A stretch of 47,678 nucleotides of DNA from Phoronis australis. Lineage: Eukaryota; Phoronida; Phoronidae. Under the pieces are notes generated by a model. It made no database searches. It was given only the letters and a program-made list of their open reading frames with translations, and was not told where the DNA came from. Shown in pieces: positions 8,916 through 23,900 of the stretch. The translations under genes were made by a program, and so were the position numbers. The stretch is taken from positions 1 to 47,678 of the forward strand of contig NMRA01000824.1 in assembly GCA_002633005.1 (NCBI GenBank), written 5' to 3'. How positions within the stretch are numbered: position 1 is the first letter of the stretch; every line of letters begins with the position of its first letter.

Positions 8916-11900
8916 CTGTGAAGTAAAGAAAAGTACAAGACTTAAGAATTCAATCATCAAAATTAAATGATCTAGTAGGATGAAGCCAATTGCTATAAGT
9001 GAGTGTTAATTAATGGTGTTGATTCAGTTATATACAGAACAACATAAAATACAACACACAGATAGTAATTGTTCTAGGTTCGAAATAAAGAAAGGCTTTT
9101 TACATGAAATCTATTTAAAATGCATTATGTTCGTTCACCAGTGCCATCCTTCCGCTACAGAACTCTGGCAACACCTCATCAATTTAGAACAAAAAGGATC
9201 ACAAAAAACTTCATTCACCTGCATCACTTTCTCGCCCTTGCCAACAACAAGAAAAGCAACTGAACAAGAGATTTCAAAAGCAGAATATGTTTGTGACAAG
9301 TACAATTGTTAATTAATTGATTTCCTACTTTAGCTAAGTAAACATGTATTGAAGATTATTGCTCTGAGGTTTGTTAAATTGCAATATGAAGGCAGTAATT
9401 GTACATTTTAAACAATTGCACTGAACATTGTGAAAAGGGAACTCTTTTTTGGAAAATCATTGAAGAAATGAACTTGGTCAAAGGGTGGTGCTGTGGTTCA
9501 TAGTGCTGACACATTTGATCACTTTACATATACCATAGTAGTAGAATAAAGGCAAACCCGAGAAGTTTCAGCTCTGAGCTCTGCTCCATGAAAGTTTAAG
9601 TCTCAAATTTGATTGTTGGCATGATGTCATTGTTCATCAAGCTCAACGTGACACGTGGTGGAATGGCAGCATTGTTATTTCAGTCCAAATTGGGACCAAA
9701 ATAGTTTCATGAAACCAAGCCCTGGTAATAAGTTTTCCGTACTCAAAGTGAAGTTCTCAAAAATTTTATTAGATTTCTATTCACTTATGTTTTACCCAGA
9801 CCAAACCAAAGCTGAATGTTAACAATTATACATATTTCCTCAAATCAGTTGTCAATACCTTGGCTATCCTTAGACCAGTCAACCACAGCCGTAGGGACCT
9901 TTCGTCATCCACACATAAGTATTTGATGAACTTTGACTTTTTCTGGATTTGAGGGTGCTGGAAAATGAAAATCCACGTGGTTAGGTGATTTCCCTACTAA
10001 CACCAAATACTTATAAAGACTACAAATACATTCCACAGGACGTACAATAATTCTAGACAAATTTATTTCTCAAAATGTACAAAATTTTCAGAAAATTTCA
10101 GCTTCCAAAGACTGAAGCCTTCCTCAGTGCTACTAGATGTTGCTGACAGTAATACAGAGTTGTATAAATGGTTACATCAAACCCACATTATAAATTGGTC
10201 GAGCACTACCATTATTGACTGAGATCCTAACAATCTTACTTGTCTTATCAAAGAGGCATTCTAAATTTCACATCAAACAATCCCTTTAAACAGAAATGGT
10301 GGTGCTTTCCATCTCAGATGTTTGTACAACCCTGTATTATGCTCAGTGACATCTATTGGCAATTCTATACACTGAGAAAGGCTTCATCTTTCAAAGGACA
10401 AACGTTTCTAGCAATTCTCATGCAATTTTTTGGGATGCTAAGAAAGAAAATTTTCCACAAATATTCTGTACATTGTAACTCCCCGAGGAATAATACAAGT
10501 CTTAAAATAAGAGCAGCCTACAGAGATCCATCGCATGATGATAATCATGACATTGAACTTCATTTGATGGTAAAAATCTTTTACGAAAAAAATTAAAAAA
10601 AAACAAGTTTCCTTCACTTGTTTGCCATTCTGTTCTAATTGCTGAGATTTTATCCATAACTCAACATAACTCAAAAAAAGTATCGCAGTTCTGTCACTTA
10701 GTGTTGACTTCAATAAAACATCTCACTATGTGGTGGCTTCATCACGTATGTCTGTACCCAAAGCACCTGATCTTCACTAAAATAATTGACCAAAACATCG
10801 ATACCGTCTTACTGACCCTGGCTAACTATGGATGAAAGTTGTAGCACTGAGCTTTAGGTAAACCTTTGAAGTAAGGTGTATTTGTTGCGACTTCAGTCAT
10901 ATGACTATCTGGATCATTTGAACTATTGTCAGATTTTAAGCCACTACTGCTGGCTGAAATGGCCACTGAATGACAGAAAATTGTAATGGACCCAGAATGT
11001 CCTATCAAGATATTTGAAAAAAGGGTGTCATTCCTTGTCATAACAGATGAGTGCAAGTGGAATTCACCATCAAACTCACCAGACAGATGAAAGTGTAGTC
11101 TAACTTTTAACAATGGTTATAGCTAGCAAAATACCAAACCTTGAGAGCAAATCCATGTTCCGTGGGTGCCTTGTACTTTTTCTTCCAGCCAACTCCATGG
11201 TAAATCTCCATCACCTCCACATGGGCCAGAATTTGTAGATCTTTGGTTGACTGCAAAATTATACATTAATCTCAAACAACAAATACCCAAACAACAATAT
11301 CGGAGTCAGGACACTATTCACACACAAGCAATTACTCAATTCATAACAACTACATGTACCTGAAAGACCACAAAATATATTTATATGAGCAATATTTTAT
11401 TTTTTCAAAGACAAAAGCATGTGTTTACTGCAGACCTTTGTCTAGCTAGTGTGCAGGGCGTCCACATGGACACCCTTACTTAAAATGCACTCACGAATCA
11501 TTGATGCCCCGAGAAATTGGGAAACCCTTTTTGGGTGTAATATCATTGAAATCCTCAGTGAAACGGTGGTTCACTGATTCAAAAACACTTGACATCAAGA
11601 TATAAGAGAACTGAGATGTGTTTTGGTGATGTGGGTCTCTTATTCTTATTTTGTATTGAAAATATCTGACTGATGAAGACAATGCACATGAAAGTCACTA
11701 GAGGTGCAGTTAAATATCAAGTACATGAATTTACTAGCAGTTTAGTACAGCAGTCTATCAATTCTGAACAAACATTAAGTTTCATCATTTTTTCAACTAC
11801 CCTTAAATTTGCCCCCAAGCAGAAAAGTGAGAAACACTATGCACACCATTTGCAAAGGCACTGGCAGTGAGTTTCCCCTGACAATAAAACATAAAACCAA

Positions 11901-14900
11901 AAACAGAATTTCAATTCCTGTCAAAAGCTTAAAGTAAATGGGTTGCGTTAAGCCATGGTTCATTGCCTACACAGCTCATACAAATAAAGCACTTTCATTA
12001 GAACGCAATAGTGTTGGTCACTGCACCAACATTAGCACCAACAAAACTTGAATATAAGTACCCACAGCAAAACAAAACACTAACACAAACAAAAGAAAAA
12101 ACATTGGCCAACCAGTGCACAAAATACATCTCACCGGATGATAGAACTTCAGTATCTGCGATATTTGACAGCAGTTAGTTCAAACAAAGGTACCAAAAGG
12201 GTGATTGAAAACGTCAAAACTTCAATTCACTGGAGAAAATGACACATCATACAATGATTGTCACTTCTTTGCAGTCACGAAGTGAAGCACAACCATGATT
12301 GCCAAGTGTGATACAGCACTAAATGTTACAGACTGAGTAAAACTCAAGGCTAACATAACGTACATTCAAAATGTTACACTGTCACAAATGAGAAATTCAG
12401 CCATTAATGGGGTAGCTAACAATTCAACAGGCCTTCAAACAACTTCCTTTCAATGCTAACACCAAACACGGCCTTTCCCATTAAAGTTATTGTGACACAA
12501 AACTAAGCAGGAAGTACATTTATTTAGGAGAGTTAGGTTAAAAACGACCCATCTATACTATTCTTCACATGATCTGCCCTGCAACGCACAGCACAATGAT
12601 AACACCCTCCTGGTACTGGGAAAAGGGATGTCAATTAACAAAACAACGATGTAACATCCAATGGCAGAAAGACAAGGCTGAAAAATTGTCTTCTGGCTGT
12701 GAAGTATTGTGGCTTAAACCCACCACTCTCAAAGAGCACAGATGCACGGATGTGGCAACTGGATAATAACAACGGTAATTCACCACTTATTCAACATACT
12801 CAAAATTATTAATAAATTGTCCCTCACTTATTTCTCACGTGGCTACTTGGTGGGAAGAACTTCTCGCCTCACCTAATTTGCACACAGTCAGTTTTGCACT
12901 TTGAAAAATACCAATATAAAGCCCTGCCATTAATTCTAGTAATAAGCACTTTTTTAACTGCGTTAATAAGATCTGAACACAGTATATTTAGTAATTAATT
13001 CATCCATTTATATGGGATATCTCATGCTGTTGTTAACACGAGATGAAACAAGTGACCTGGATGAGTGTCATGTGACTAAGAGTCACATGCTCAAAAGAGC
13101 TTTTCACTAATGATGGCATAAAACACCCTAATATTGGAACAAGATAAAGTAACTTAATTACTACTATTTATTGGATCACGATGGCATCCCGCAGGCTGCA
13201 TTTCATTAAATTTACGCACAGAGAAATGACGATGCTTGGTTACTCAGTTAATTTTGCACACCTATCAACTACAAAGTCTTGGCAAAAACCCACCAAGCAA
13301 GAGAAGATATTTAGTTTATTTTGTGTGAAAATAGCGGAGAAATACCGTACCCAGCCACCAAATGACCCGGGCAATACAGTAAAATACTTAAGTTCGCCCA
13401 AGAAACTTGACCACAGGCTCACCTTGCCCTTGCCCTTGGGATTGAAGAAGATGCCAGCATCCCGCAGGACACAGTAATACTTCTTCCATGCCTTCTTGCC
13501 CTCGGCCTTGACATACACCTCCCCCTCTACTTCGGGAACTTTGCCCCCCTCGCTGGAAAAGTAGTCCTGCAACCAAGGAACAAGATTAAATCTAAGCAAA
13601 ATGACAAATTACTTTTGTGTCAAATACTGCTAAGCATCTTCCCGCGTTATTTTCCTGAAACCATTCTGCGGTGAGAAGCTTGCAAAATAATAATGGCCTG
13701 TTAGCACCAGCCTCTACAATGAATTGTCCATCATGTCTTGGTCAGCTATTTATCTCATCATAAAGATGAGAGTGATACATACACCGTTGAAACACAGAAG
13801 CTTATGCAGCCAGAGCAAACAGTGTATTATATATTATTATATATTACGTAAAACTTTGCCATTGTCGTAAGTTTCAGTTACAGAAACTAGGTCAAATGAC
13901 ACTTGTTGAACTAGTCCAAGAATGACAGTGAATTACTTAAAGTCGCATTTACACCGGAGGGAGTTGTCACAGAGCAACTAACACGAAATAGCTGACTGAG
14001 CGAAATTGTGTGTGTAAACGCGACTGACACGGAGCAAGTTGACACTGCGACAGCCATTTTTGACACCTGTTTGAGGCGTAGAGCAAGTTGCACTCGATCA
14101 CCTGCTCCATTTTCAATTACATGACTAAACACAAACTGTTACCCTTGCGCAATAGTGTAGATACGAGTGTTTGGCTACCATTCCACGTGATTTGGATGTT
14201 CACTATTGTTTATGTCAGCATGTGCAGACAGTCTCCATGTAAATGACTCATGCTGGTGGCGTCGTGACAATTCGCATCATGACAACTGTTCCCCGTGTAA
14301 ACACTGCTTAAGGCCGTTTTCAGCTGGAACCTTAGTTCAAACTACGGTCACCATAGTTCCAAGTGAAACCCCCTAGTCAACAACTGCGTTTGAAAGATTG
14401 ACCATTGAACCACACAATGATCCGACTCTGCTGCCAACTAAGGATTGAGTAGTCACAAAATGGCTTCCTGTATGTACTACCAAGTAAACAGATAATAAAT
14501 AAATTCCAGCTAAATATCCTGCTTTACTGTGTAGGTCAGTTTATTTGCTTCTTGATTTTGTTTAGATTGAGCTCGTCATTCATTTACTCGCTTCAGTACA
14601 CAGAAGCTGTTTTCTCTATTACAGCTGACCTCAGGTTAATCATAGTTCATGAAGTAAAAACAGCTATAGTTTAATCAAAATGGCTTAAAACAATGCAAAA
14701 CAGCTGCACTATCTATTCGCCCCACCTCCAACAACTGTTTGCGAGCCTCCTCGCCCAGGCTACTGGCAGGGGGCTGTGGACCCAGCAGGTAGTCTTCTGG
14801 TCTAAGGAACACGTCGTAAATCTCTTGACGACAGCTCAGCAAGATCTTGTTGACAGAGTCAGCCGTCCATAGCAACATGTTGTCAACAAACATCTCATGG

Positions 14901-17900
14901 TCCTCATACACTCGCTCTGAAAGATCAAACAGAAAATGGAAAAGTAAGCATCGTTAGAAACATTCTAAAAAAGAATTACGCATGGCAAAACCTTCGCCGC
15001 CTTCTTTGATCAAGCAATGTAATAAACATTGTTATTAAAGTTGCCAAACCTGAATTTGGCAATAAAACAATTAAAATCATAATTAAAATTTCTTTTTCAT
15101 AATTTACATATTGAAACAAATCATTTTATGGTTAGGGCAGCTGGATTAAAAATTGTGATTTATTTCTATGTACAACACACACAAAATTTGGTTTAAATTG
15201 CAGCATTTTACGCAAATTATTTGCCAAACTCAGGTCTAGTAACTTTAAGAAGACAGCAACTTACCCATGTACAGCTCAGGAATCTCTTCCACCAATGCCC
15301 AACAGATGTCACTCTTGTTGTGACTCTTGTCTAGTACGACAGTTAAAACATCTCTACATGTCATCGTGTCATCAGCCATTATACTTTTAGTGCTGCCATC
15401 CTCCGCAAATATTCGTGCAAACAGCTACAACAAACTCAAAATTAGAGAAAATGCCAATAAAAATACACAATTTAGTCTGAGCAGTTACATTATTTTGGAA
15501 ATTGTCCAGTTTGTCACATTTGTTGACAATAAAATTCAGAGTACCAAAAATACAGCAGTAGAGTATTGTCTGAAGAGCTATCGAAAACACAACAGTGTAA
15601 ATAAAGTTAAAAAACTGGATACTGACGGTCATAATTTCATAGTTTAAATCTTAAAGGTTATCTCAAACCTTATTTAGTGGCTTCCATTCTAACTGCCGTA
15701 TATATCAAAAATAACTAAGTTTTGTCAACTAGTGAAAGAAAAAAGATCAGGGAATGTAAAATTTTTTGTATTTATGTACCATTATTATTATTACGTTAAC
15801 ACCTTTTTCATTTTTAAAGTCAAAATTTCATTTTTAAGAAAGGTAGATTCAAAGCAAAATAACCACTCGGTAGATTTTAATGATTAAACCTTTTTTAAAT
15901 GAAAACTTCACCAGTTACCTCAAAAACGCTGTTGGAATTTTCGATTAGACTTTCTGTTTGGTTTGTAAGACAAAGGTATTTTTTGTGTAAAAAATAGGTC
16001 ATATTCGTCTTTGTTACATTATGCAAAAACTAGGTCTTTATATCGAAAATCCTAATAGTGTTTTTGAGATTGATGAATAAATACTAAGTTTGGAATGTTT
16101 CAGCGAAATCAACCCAGCCATTTTCAAAAACTCGTATTCATAAGTTCAAATTAAGTCGATTTGCCGAAGCTGAGAAAAAGCCAATTAAACTGGGACGAGT
16201 GGAAATCTCAAAGTCTTCGGTTAATTAATTGGTGAAAACTTGTTTTCAGTTAATATAAGTTATACATGCCTTAACCACGTTAGCTATTTCAACATTCACT
16301 TGCAGTGTCAACTGAATTTACAGCGCGTAATTAACTTAATTACAATTAAAACGGTACTGTCCTCAGCCAAGAGGTGTGACCAACTTTACAAGTAGGCCAC
16401 AGTTCATTGTTATGCACATAGTCGATACACATCATATGCCAGAAGACTGATATGAAACCAACTAGGAATTGTTAACAGAAATCGAGTCGATGGTTAAAGC
16501 ATGTTGTTAACAGCAAAATGTCAAATTACTTAATATTGAACCAGGAATTTGGGTGAGGATTTATCTCTTTTCAAAACTTGCTGTATTCGTGACCACAGAG
16601 GCGTGAGGTGACTCATGGCATTCGTTTTCAACAGTCCTATATATGTAGACGCACAATTACCTCAGGATCAAAACTAAATTTTGTCTTTGTTTTCCCCGGC
16701 ACTGTTTTATTATATGTACACCTCATTGACTCAATAATATGGCGACTCAGTGAATGAAAGGACTGAGGGTACATAGGAAGATGCTCTTTACCTAGTGGGG
16801 GATTCAATTTGAGTAACAGCCTTGTAACCTTTGACCTCAGATAAGTAGTAAACAAATATCCACGTGGTTGTGTGGTTCCAAGGTGGTTCTGCTAAATCTT
16901 TTTTATCGCTACATGGTATATATTTTTTGAAGTTCCCTGAGAATGAAGGCAAGGTATTTTGCTAGACACGTGAAATATTGTAAAAGTGGACAATTTTTGT
17001 GAATAAGGTTTGAGATAACCTTAACTAAGATGAATGACTGCCGAACAATAAATACCTTTTTGATATTGGCTTCTTTAATTTTTTCCATTGCAATTTTTAT
17101 CTTCTCTTGCTTCAATAGTTGCTCCTGCTCAGCCTGCAGAATAAAATGAGTGGTTGACAGCTTAGCCCATTAAAACTAAACCCAGTTGCAGTAAAACAAC
17201 GCCCATGGTGACTAGGCATCCAAAAGAGACAGATACATGCAAGGAAACATTCCATTCTTATTGCCAGAATCATGCATGTGTCCTGAGCTCCAGTCTGTGG
17301 TTGAATGCTAAAGTATTTACATGTCAGAATAAAATGTCACTAATTGTTCTAAATGTTTAAAGGTATGCCTATGCAGGATGAAAGTCTGCATAATTAATGC
17401 TAAGAATGGATCACGTAACGTAAGGAGCACACATTTAGTCAATTTTTAAAACGTTCCAAGACATAATGAATATGAACTGACTAACATACAACTTGCATGT
17501 TTTGAGTAACTCTCCAAAGAAGTGTCTAGTTATCAGTAACCAGCAACTTAAGTCCTCTATTCTGTTGATTAGCTCCCAAATACCTCCCCAAATCAATTAA
17601 TAAGCGAAACCCAGCTCAGTTATATTCAACGACCAACCAACTCACAGCAGAGAGCTCCCTGTTGTTCAGTTCTTGTTGATAGTTGTCAAGGCGTGCCATC
17701 ACCTTGTCATGCACCTAGTACCAAGACAAGCAAACAGAAGAGATGAGAAACCAACAGAAGCCCACATGAAAGAAAATTTGTTTTCTTAGCTTTTATTGCA
17801 CACTGTTCCAAAAATCGAAACATGACAAACAATTTAATACATTACTACAGAATTTTTAAGTTTTGTGTAATAAGATAGGAGATTTCATCAGCATTGAAAC

Positions 17901-20900
17901 TTTTGATCTGTGACCAATAAATGCACTTTTCCAAAGTTTCAATTTGACTTTTAGTGAATTTTGGAAAGGAAATCACCAATCAGAAAGCAGTAAGAGGTGT
18001 TAATTCAGATATGTTAATACTAGCCCGACCATGTGAACAGTGCTGCTAGGTTGACTTACGATTTCTGTGAACAACACCAAGACAGTAAAGCAATTCTTCA
18101 CTTAATTAGCACACAATATGGCCGCTAAGTGAAATTTCATTTTGTCCAATTTCTCCACAACAATAAAGATTAAGAAAATTTTAGACCATTACTAGCATAG
18201 CTTGTGCTATGAAGATGTCACAAAATAATTTTTGGTAAATTTCTATTATTTACAGTAATGTAATCAGCGTTTGAAAATGATGACAATTTTGGCATTTCTT
18301 TTCGTGCAAAATAAGTATTGAATTACGGTACCACATGATAAACTGCTTGCACAAAGAAACTTTGATCATTCCACAAAATGTACAACAGAAGCGTTCGCTT
18401 TTCCTAACAGATTTTGTAAACGGAAAAGTCAAATAAAGAAATTATTTAAAATTTCCATACATTTTCATTTAGATAATAACTGCTTAATATGTACAAAAAT
18501 ATTACAGAGCAGGTAGTGGAGAGCCATCACTGGACAGTGGTTGTAAATTGATGCATCTTAATTATGCGTTCACAGAGACAATTATCAAGCAATCCAGTCG
18601 AAAGCCATTGCATTGGTGAGGCCAAAGAGAATAGCACTTAATGGTTCTGGTCTGCCCACGATTCATGTTGAAACATCCACCCGTCTCATTTTAACACAGT
18701 ACTGTTTTTTAAAATATTTCCGCTAGTTTTTGTGAATGAATTGGCTTAGGAATGCAGAGACAATCACTTCGTTCATGACCTTAATTAATAAAAAAATAAT
18801 TGCAGGCAGTCTAGTACACGTTGTACCAGACGTGCACACCCCACGCATGTGGGCCCATTGCGCTGAATACCTGGAACCATTTTTGTGCTTTATTAATATA
18901 TACCAGTAGTTAAATCCAAGCTGAGGAGCTAGAAACCAGACTCTAGGGTTTAGCAGTGTGGCCCAGTGGGACTCGGATCCACAATCTCGAGTAAAGAAAG
19001 TAAGCACTTATCACACTAGGCCACACAGTGGCTCCTCTCATCCTCTCATGACCAAATTGATAAAGAACAGGTTTTGTAATATAACATGTGCGGTTTCCAC
19101 TGTCAGGCCTCTCCCACCCCATGACGACAGAAGTGTATTCACACCCGTCATTGTTCCACTGAAGCTAGGGAGGCAAAATGAAGGATCCTGGCCCATTTCA
19201 TTTGACACAGGGTGACCCTGGGAGGAACAAAGAAACCTGGCTGATACCAGGTGACTTATTCTTTTTGAAATTCATGAAAAGCGAAAAATCAATTTTCAAA
19301 AAATTAAGGGGCCAGAAATAATTATGCTGCTTCTGCCAAAATAGAAGTAACTGCGACACAAAGCAAGTATCATGAGTGAATAAAACAATGACTATGTATG
19401 TCACACATGTCAACACACAATTGTAAATGTGCTGATTTTAAACTTGAAATGAAAATGGAAATGCTGCCAATGGAATGATTTTTTAAAGGATTAAAATTCT
19501 GTCTACGTAACAACAACACAGAGGATCAATTTTATACTTTACAAAAGAAGTTCTGAATTAACTTACCATATGGCCTCCTTCCCCTGATATCCCAGAACTG
19601 CCTGACATTAGTGACATAGAATCGGAACATGATGAATCATCTTGAATGCCTAGCGACCTTGAGTCCATGACCTCTAACCTTTGACTTGACTGTGATACTG
19701 CCCGCTGGGCTGTATGTGGTTCCACAATGATGTCATCATCGTCGTCGTCATCAAGACTGTCCATTTCCTCAACTGTCTGCCCAGATCTAGCAGCAATATG
19801 TTGAACCGGCTTGACTCGGTTTACCTGCTGGCCACTATTTAAGACGTGACCCGATGGCACTGAATTTTGACCGTGGTTCAACTGTTGACCAGTCTGTGAT
19901 ATTCGTGTGGACTGCACGCTGTCACGATTTGGTTGAGTCATGGGTGCAACAGGCAAGTGTTTTGGTCTACAGTCTGAAGAGGGAGCCACGGATTTTACCT
20001 CAGCAAAGTCTTCAGAATTAGCAGGATCATTAGATATGCCGAACGCCATCTTAACAATGTCAATTTCAGAAGAGAAGTCCGCCAGATCCGCATCCAGGAA
20101 ACTAATGTCAATCGGGCCAGATGCTGGCTCTTCGTCAGTAGGTTGTGGCAGAATGGGCGGAACCGGCTTCTCTTTTTCTTCTATGGCATCAGTGATCTCT
20201 CCAGAGGTTGTAGTCAGCTGGGACTCAATGGCACACAGCTGTCCAAGGAGGGCATCCAAGTCAATGTCTTCATTGTCTGAAATACAGGACACTTTTCAAG
20301 CATTAGAGTCTAAGTTAAATTTCCTAAAATTTCCTAAATTATGATTTTACATGATAGACATATCTCCTCAGACCAAAGCAAAATCTGACCAGCAACACGC
20401 CCCATGAATACACAACCTAGAAGATTCGTGCCACATGACATGAACAGACAACGACAATAGTCGCTGCAATCTGGAATTGTCTTCAGTTAAGTCCACGTCT
20501 GACGTCGGCACGTTGTCCAATATTAGCTTACTGAGTGAATACGCAAGCCCCGCTTGGGTAAGAAATCTTTTCAGACCACATGCTATGGCCAGAGGTGGCA
20601 TGCTGACCGGACTTAAACTGTGATAATTAAGAAGTATTTATAAATTTGCACCTTTATTCTAAAATCCATCTCAGTCAAACAGTGTAACTGGTGGAAATAC
20701 CCTATATTCGATCATTGTTTTTTCAAGCCAAAAAATCTCAGAAAGTTGACGTGAATGTGAGATGTTATAGTACACAATTATGTTGAAACATCTGTGGATA
20801 ATGATCTGTACATCCTGCACGTTTCGATTGATACCACCCACTTTGATAGTATCACCTGTCCTCATCATATAGCTGCCGTAGGCTCACAATACACACTACA

Positions 20901-23900
20901 GAAGTCCTTCTGATAAAATTTGTGACAGAATGAATTTCAACAGAATTAGGAAGTTTTACAAGAGCTGAAATTCGATAAAATTTGTGTGGTTGGTCAGTCA
21001 GTCTTTCCAACACCAACACACCATAATGCTTGTTGGTCGCCTAATTTCAGCTCGTCTAGCATCACGGAGTAATTCAAAGGGATTGGACGTGGAACTGTAC
21101 AGCAGGTTAGCATAAGACAATCCAAAGATGGAGCATGATCAAATGGCTATTGCAAATTATATCTTTTTTAAGATCAAAGACCCATGATACCGATTTACGT
21201 TTATATTTTCCAAGCATGGAAGCGATGACATATAATAACTGTTGTAAATTTCACGCCTGCTTTACCTACCTCCAACATTTCATTGAACGATGTTTCGGCC
21301 AGTCATTTTTCTAACCATCTTCAGGATTTTCGTTCTCAGTAGATGATGGTCAGAGAAATGAAAGGTCGAAGAATTACTTTGATGAAATGTAAGCAGTTTG
21401 TGAAAACAGACTTGAAGATTCCAACAGTGATTACGCAACATCATCACCTCAGAGCAGAATCAGAAGGCTACTGTAATATGTAATACCAAAGTAGTGTTTA
21501 TAGGCTTAAGAATTTAATGACCATCACATTTACATGCTCATAGGGTCATTCTGATTTAGGTCAGATGGAAACCATTGACAGATCCCCGATTTCAAAAGGA
21601 GATGCTTCCAATGTTAAATTTCTGGCAGGCAATAACACCATTCATATATTTTCTGTTTAAGAACTGAGAAGAGGGGCACCATTGTCCAAGCACTTTTTAA
21701 CCTATAAAAACTTGGGTGGACATGGTCCTCACAATCGCATCGGTTGACATAGTTTCTGAGCTACTCCCCTGAGTCGCCACAATTCCCTTCCCCGACACCA
21801 AAATGTTTTTGCTAGATCCCCCCTTTCACCACGAGTTTCAAGCTATTCCCCCCCTCCCAGTCACTCCCTCGGACAAAACTGCTGATAGCCCCTTAGAACC
21901 TGTCATGACGAGATGGGGCCCCTATTCTGTGCAAGACCCTAAGTATGGTTTATTTAGCTCAATACATAATCCAATATGGCTCTCAACAACTGAACTGGAT
22001 CTGCTAAATTTCAACTGACGATTTTTGGTATAGTGTTTGCAATCCACATACACTATGAGACAGTCAAACCATTTCGTGTGAACCAAAAAGTTTACTTACA
22101 TCGCGTAGCAAAACTAGCAACTGCTGAATGTCAGTAAAACATCTCATCTTATANTCACGCCTGTTTTATCTACCTCCAACATTTCATTGAACGACGTTTC
22201 GGCCAGTCATTTTTCTAACCATCTTCAGGATTTTCGTTCTCAGGAGATGATGGTTGGAGAAATGAAGGGTCGAAGAATTACTTTGACGAAATGTAGGCAG
22301 TTTGTGAAAACAGACTTGAAGATTACACATTGATTACGCAACATCATCACCTCAGAGCAGAATCAGAAGGCTACTGTAATATGTAACATGAAAGTAGTGT
22401 TTATAGGCTTAAGAACTTAATGACCATCACATTTACATGCTCATATGGTCATTCTGATTTAGGTCAGATGGAAACCATTGACAGATCCCCGATTTCAAAA
22501 GGGGATGCTTCCAGTGTTAAATTTCTGGCAGGCAATAACACCATTCATATATTTTCTGTTTAAGAACTGAGAAGAGAGGCACCATTGTCCAAGCACTTTT
22601 TAACCTATAAAAACTTGGGGGGACATGGTCCTCACAATCTCATCGGTTGACAGAGTTTCTGAGCTACTCCCCTGAGTCGCCACAATTCCCTTCCCTGACA
22701 CCACGTTTCTGCTAGATCCCCCCCCTCCCAGTCACCCCCTGGAACAAAACTGCTGATAGCCCCTTAGAACCTGTCATGACGAGATGGGGCCCCTATTCTG
22801 TGCAATACCCTAAGTATGGTTGATTTAGCTCAATGCATAATCCAATATGGCTCTCAATGACTGAACTGGATCTGCTAAATTTCAACTGACGATTTTTGGT
22901 ATAGTGTTTGCAATCCACATACACTATGAGACAGTCAAACCATTTCGTGTGAACCAAAAAGTTTACTTACATCTCGTAGCAAAACTAGCAACTGCTGAAT
23001 GTCAGTAAAACATCTCATCTTATAAAAGTTCATTACATGAGTGGTCATTGTGAAAATAATACCCAAATACCTTCAACGCCCTGAATAACAGAATTCCTAA
23101 AGCTGTCTAATGTGTCAGAGGGTGTAATCTGCTTCCTGTTGCTCACACTGGGTGGAGCTAATGTGCTCCCGCCAAGGTCCTGAAAGAGGAAAAAGTATGC
23201 CAATACTACAAAGGCAAATCAAGGAAGTTGGTAAATATCCTGATACAAGGCGTATTAGGACTTCAAAAGATTTTCTTCTTAAAATGTTCATATACGGCAT
23301 CTCCACATAACCCTCAGATACACCACACACCCAAAAGCAGACATGTCCAGGCACAAGTCCCAAAGCACCAGGGGCCCACATTATGAAAATGGAAACTTAC
23401 AAACAGCAATTTATTGAGAACTCTACATATTTAGGCCGGCATGCACTTTCATGTGAAGCTGTGCTATGTCTGCAAACCCATGAATTAGTTTTTAAAACCA
23501 ATGCTTTGATCTCATAGTCTGCAAACAGAGCATTGACTAGAGCAAAAAAGTGGGTCAAAATATCATTGCAGGGTGTTGAAATTTGGCTACAGTCTAAGTT
23601 TACAATCAAAATACTTTCAAAACACAAGTCTAATTACTGAATGCCCGTGTCTCCTGTCTGTATATAGCCTGATCATGTTAATCAGACAAACCATGGATCA
23701 TTATAGAAAGCCAAAGCGAAAAAATTCCAGGACTAATATTTTCTGTGCAAGATTTACAAACAGATCAAAACATTGTTTTTATAATGTAGGACCAAAAAAA
23801 CAACTCAAGTTTAAAATTTATCATGTCAATACCGAAAATTTATCACATAAAAACCCATAATTTATCATGTCAGGAACAAAAATTTAACACTTCATTACCA

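Larger units (their letters stand above)
20277..23070 (-). other. RAPH1: MRL intron 2 with tandem duplication
   Basis: 2.8-kb intron, most of it the two-copy direct repeat at 21251-23022. The remainder (20277-21250) has no recognised feature. Confidence 0.85.

Noticed and set aside
10240-10713. Overlapping 118- and 91-residue frames on opposite strands
   Set aside because: They lie inside an MRL intron, resemble nothing known, and neither shows coding-like composition.
14310-14650. Another inverted-repeat element next to MITE 13941-14308
   Set aside because: Has a local palindrome (accttagttcaaactacgg and its complement) but I could not find matching ends or a target duplication.
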